Assembly: GCF_002843175.1 (NCBI RefSeq)
Contig: NZ_PJEO01000004.1
Span: forward strand, 1-64,000
DNA from: Confluentibacter flavum
GTDB taxonomy: Bacteria; Bacteroidota; Bacteroidia; Flavobacteriales; Flavobacteriaceae
Reading direction: 5' to 3'
DNA length: 64,000 nt
In this document: piece after piece, positions 62,108-64,000 of the stretch
How positions within the stretch are numbered: position 1 is the first letter of the stretch
Layout of the letters: each line of letters begins with the position of its first letter
Position numbers and translations under genes: made by a program
Notes under the pieces: generated by a model
What the model was told of the DNA's origin: nothing
The model's database searches: none
What the model saw: only the letters and a program-made list of their open reading frames with translations

Positions 62108-63136
62108 ATCTTTATAATCCGTTTCAAAACTAAAGCCCTCAAAACCTTTAAAGTGTTCCAAATGTTCAAGTTTCTCCAATGTAAAATCATTTTGATTACA
62201 ATAAGGAACGATATTCAATTCACACAATCGCTTTGCTAAATATTCCTGTTCGTACTGCCCTGGAGTTGGTATAAAAAATGCTTTTTTGCCCAGTTTGGCC
62301 AAATCCATGATGGTAGTATAACCCGATCTGGAAATTATTAATTCACTTTCATTTATGGTTTTTTCAAGTTGTTCCGTAGTCATGAAATTGTATAGGGTCA
62401 TGTTTCCAACCACTTGAATAGATTGCTCATTTTCTATGTTACCTTTAATAAAAACGGTCTTTTCTGTATGGTTTTTTAGTTCGGACAAAAGTTTTTCGCC
62501 TAATAAAGTGCGTTGCGGTTCTGGGCCAGAAAGAATCACTAAAAGTTTGTTTACAGGCTTAGTATCTTTTTTTAAAAATCTACTTAAAGGGCCGATATAT
62601 GTTATTGGGACTTCAATGGAATTACTATGTACAAGTTTGCCGCTTAAATTGTTCTCAACTTCAAAATCGGGAACCCAACATGCATCAAAGTGTTTTATAA
62701 ATTCTTTATGTAATAGAGTACTTAACCACGTAGAGCTACCGCTTAAAACATTCAGTTGATGTGTGACTATCACACTGGGGGCTTTTTTACTGTTAACGCC
62801 TAACCGATTATCAGATATAATGCCAACAATACCATGTGTTTCTACAATATGTTTCGTTGCTTTTTTTTCAGCTTTTATGGCTTTTAAAATCTTAGGAGTG
62901 TCCTTGAGCAATTTTAATTTGAAATATGCTTTTTTTTTAGAGTAACTAATTTTATAAGAAGGCAATTCAATAGAAAACAAATCAGGAAATTCTTTTTGCA
63001 ACAATGCCAATGCGTCACCATCACTGGCAATGATGGGTTCAAAACCAAAATTTATAAGCGCATTTATAATGGGGATGCATCTAGTGGCATGCCCAAGTCC
63101 CCAATTTAAAGGAGCAACTAAAATTCTTTTTTTCAT
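62081..63136 (-). CDS. Glycosyltransferase (MurG/GT28-like)
   Basis: A 351-residue GT-B-type protein. The N-terminal ILVAPLNWGLGHATRCIPII motif, LVILSGPEPQRTLLGEKLL in the middle and SRSGYTTIMDLAKLGKKAFF with FIPTPGQYEQEYLAKRL at the nucleotide-sugar site fit the uncharacterised GT family often annotated in Bacteroidota. I chose ATG at the complement of 63134-63136. Continuing upstream in frame to 63241 would translate a dispersed repeat. The acceptor is not known. Confidence 0.85.
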   Translation of the reverse strand: MKKRILVAPLNWGLGHATRCIPIINALINFGFEPIIASDGDALALLQKEFPDLFSIELPSYKISYSKKKAYFKLKLLKDTPKILKAIKAEKKATKHIVETHGIVGIISDNRLGVNSKKAPSVIVTHQLNVLSGSSTWLSTLLHKEFIKHFDACWVPDFEVENNLSGKLVHSNSIEVPITYIGPLSRFLKKDTKPVNKLLVILSGPEPQRTLLGEKLLSELKNHTEKTVFIKGNIENEQSIQVVGNMTLYNFMTTEQLEKTINESELIISRSGYTTIMDLAKLGKKAFFIPTPGQYEQEYLAKRLCELNIVPYCNQNDFTLEKLEHLEHFKGFEGFSFETDYKDLFSLFERE

Positions 63137-63174
63137 CAAGTATTTTTTTGGTGTGCCTTTTGCAAACAAAAGTC

Positions 63175-63243
63175 GGGCTTTCGGCAGTCGCTTTAAATTA
63201 TTTTTAAGCAAATAATTTAAGAGCTCCAACAAATGCCTCAATC
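63175..63243. repeat. Dispersed palindromic repeat, copy 2
   Basis: It contains GCTTTCGGCAGTCGCTTT (63177-63194) and a 25-bp arm at 63219-63243. Both are identical to the copy in the sufD-sufS spacer (32679-32696 and 32740-32764). The sequence between the arms differs and is shorter. Confidence 0.7.
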
Positions 63244-63334
63244 CCTCACACGAAATTCTACTAAATTCAAAGATAGTAATATTACTACTCTCACATATTT
63301 CCTTAATTTTACCAAAAAATAAGAATTAGACAGA

Positions 63335-64000
63335 TTGGGAAGCAAGAATAAACTTAGAAGATTCAGGGAAAATGAAACATTCTCCAATGTATTTCAACCA
63401 ACTAGAGAAGAACTTGTTATTGAAGAATTTGCATTAAAGGGCCATTGGAACAAGACTTTCTTTAAAAATGAAAACCCTTTGGTGTTAGAGTTGGGGTGTG
63501 GAAAAGGTGAGTATACTATAGCTTTGGCAAAAAGATATCCAAACAAAAACTTTATTGGTATCGATATAAAAGGGGCGCGTTTTTGGCGTGGTGCCAAAAC
63601 AGCGGTTGAAGAACAAATTACCAATGTTGCTTTTTTGCGTACACAAATAGAATTGATAGATTTTGCATTTTCTCAAAACGAAGTGGATGAAATTTGGATT
63701 ACGTTTCCAGACCCGCAAATAAAATATAAACGCACCAAACACAGAATGACCAATTCGGAGTTCTTAAAGCGTTATAAACAAATCCTTAAACCTGAAGGTG
63801 TTGTTAATTTAAAAACTGATAGCGAATTTATGCATGGTTACACGCTTGGCTTGTTACATGGTGCAGGACATGAGGTTATTTATGCTAATCATAATATTTA
63901 CAAACAAGAAGGCAGCCCAGATGAAGTAACAAGCATTCAAACCTTTTACGAGTCCCAATATTTAGAGATAAACAAACCAATTACGTATATTCGGTTTAAA
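63335..64000 (+). CDS. trmB: tRNA (guanine-N7)-methyltransferase, 3' end cut by window
   Basis: 222 codons are visible with no stop before the window ends, so the gene is partial by a few codons. TrmB makes m7G46 in tRNA with S-adenosylmethionine. The SAM site is VLELGCGKGEYTIALAKRYP, followed by FIGIDIKGARFWRGAKTA, the catalytic WITFPDPQIKYKRTKHRMT and LKTDSEFMHGYTL. It starts with TTG at 63335 (MGSKNKLRRFRENETF), which matches the typical flavobacterial N terminus; no ATG precedes the conserved block. Confidence 0.93.
   Translation, partial: MGSKNKLRRFRENETFSNVFQPTREELVIEEFALKGHWNKTFFKNENPLVLELGCGKGEYTIALAKRYPNKNFIGIDIKGARFWRGAKTAVEEQITNVAFLRTQIELIDFAFSQNEVDEIWITFPDPQIKYKRTKHRMTNSEFLKRYKQILKPEGVVNLKTDSEFMHGYTLGLLHGAGHEVIYANHNIYKQEGSPDEVTSIQTFYESQYLEINKPITYIRFK

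Noticed and set aside
63137-63241. An N-terminal extension of the glycosyltransferase
   Set aside because: The added 35 residues are translated from the dispersed repeat; the family N terminus starts at the internal ATG (63136).
1-64000. CRISPR array, rRNA operon or prophage
   Set aside because: No regularly spaced direct repeats, rRNA sequence or phage structural genes were seen in the window.

Overview
The window is a piece of a low-GC Bacteroidota chromosome, almost certainly a member of the Flavobacteriaceae. The evidence is the gene content (type IX secretion components, a three-subunit sdhCAB, SufABCDSE, PorT, DUF2480 and DUF3078 proteins, DUF5686-like and MMPL proteins), the TANNTTTG type of promoter -7 box ahead of several genes, the lack of Shine-Dalgarno sites, and AT-rich spacers. 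About 70 protein genes, one tRNA, one intact insertion sequence and several decayed or duplicated fragments can be supported.

Layout. 1-1030: an intact IS982-type insertion sequence. 1071-7761: housekeeping genes (EEP nuclease, HflX, a TolQ/ExbD cluster, tRNA-Ser, asparaginase, TatD). 7827-16276: the most unusual block. It holds an ECF sigma factor with a TPR-type anti-sigma candidate, divergent from a secreted repeat protein, a lipoprotein, a tiny membrane peptide, a PKD plus beta-barrel fusion, a CHAT-family cysteine peptidase with TPRs, and an overlapping retropepsin-like aspartic peptidase. Three copies of the motif GGGTAAC-N15-TTKATATAA lie ahead of the secreted-protein, lipoprotein and peptide/PKD genes, which suggests one sigma-controlled envelope proteolysis regulon. 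16277-16875 carries two diverged copies of a leader-plus-hairpin element and another tiny membrane ORF.

16876-28020: sdhCAB, an outer-membrane protein, an aminopeptidase P, aspartokinase with an ACT-like partner, an alpha/beta hydrolase, two tandem small Cys-His proteins and ThiL. 28181-38626: the SUF iron-sulfur operon. A four-helix-bundle gene bounded by inverted repeats interrupts it, and after sufS come an MFS transporter, a decayed copy of the sufS 3' end, an M43 metalloprotease and a META-domain lipoprotein before sufE and a SufT-like gene. 38678-41362: small acquired-looking and hypothetical genes. 41495-45765: porT, a PAP2-like gene, rpoN and asnS. 45869-54036: an MMPL exporter, a DUF5686-like barrel, frr-pyrH, tsf-rpsB and rpsI-rplM.

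54322-57895: an accessory island with a RES-like protein, secreted or membrane hypotheticals and a HigBA-type toxin-antitoxin pair. The pair is bracketed by 51-bp near-identical copies of the 3' end of the neighbouring GH9 cellulase gene. 57967-64000: the GH9 enzyme, a minimal type IX sorting-domain protein, a PhoB/PhoR-like two-component pair, a glycosyltransferase and trmB, which runs off the window end.
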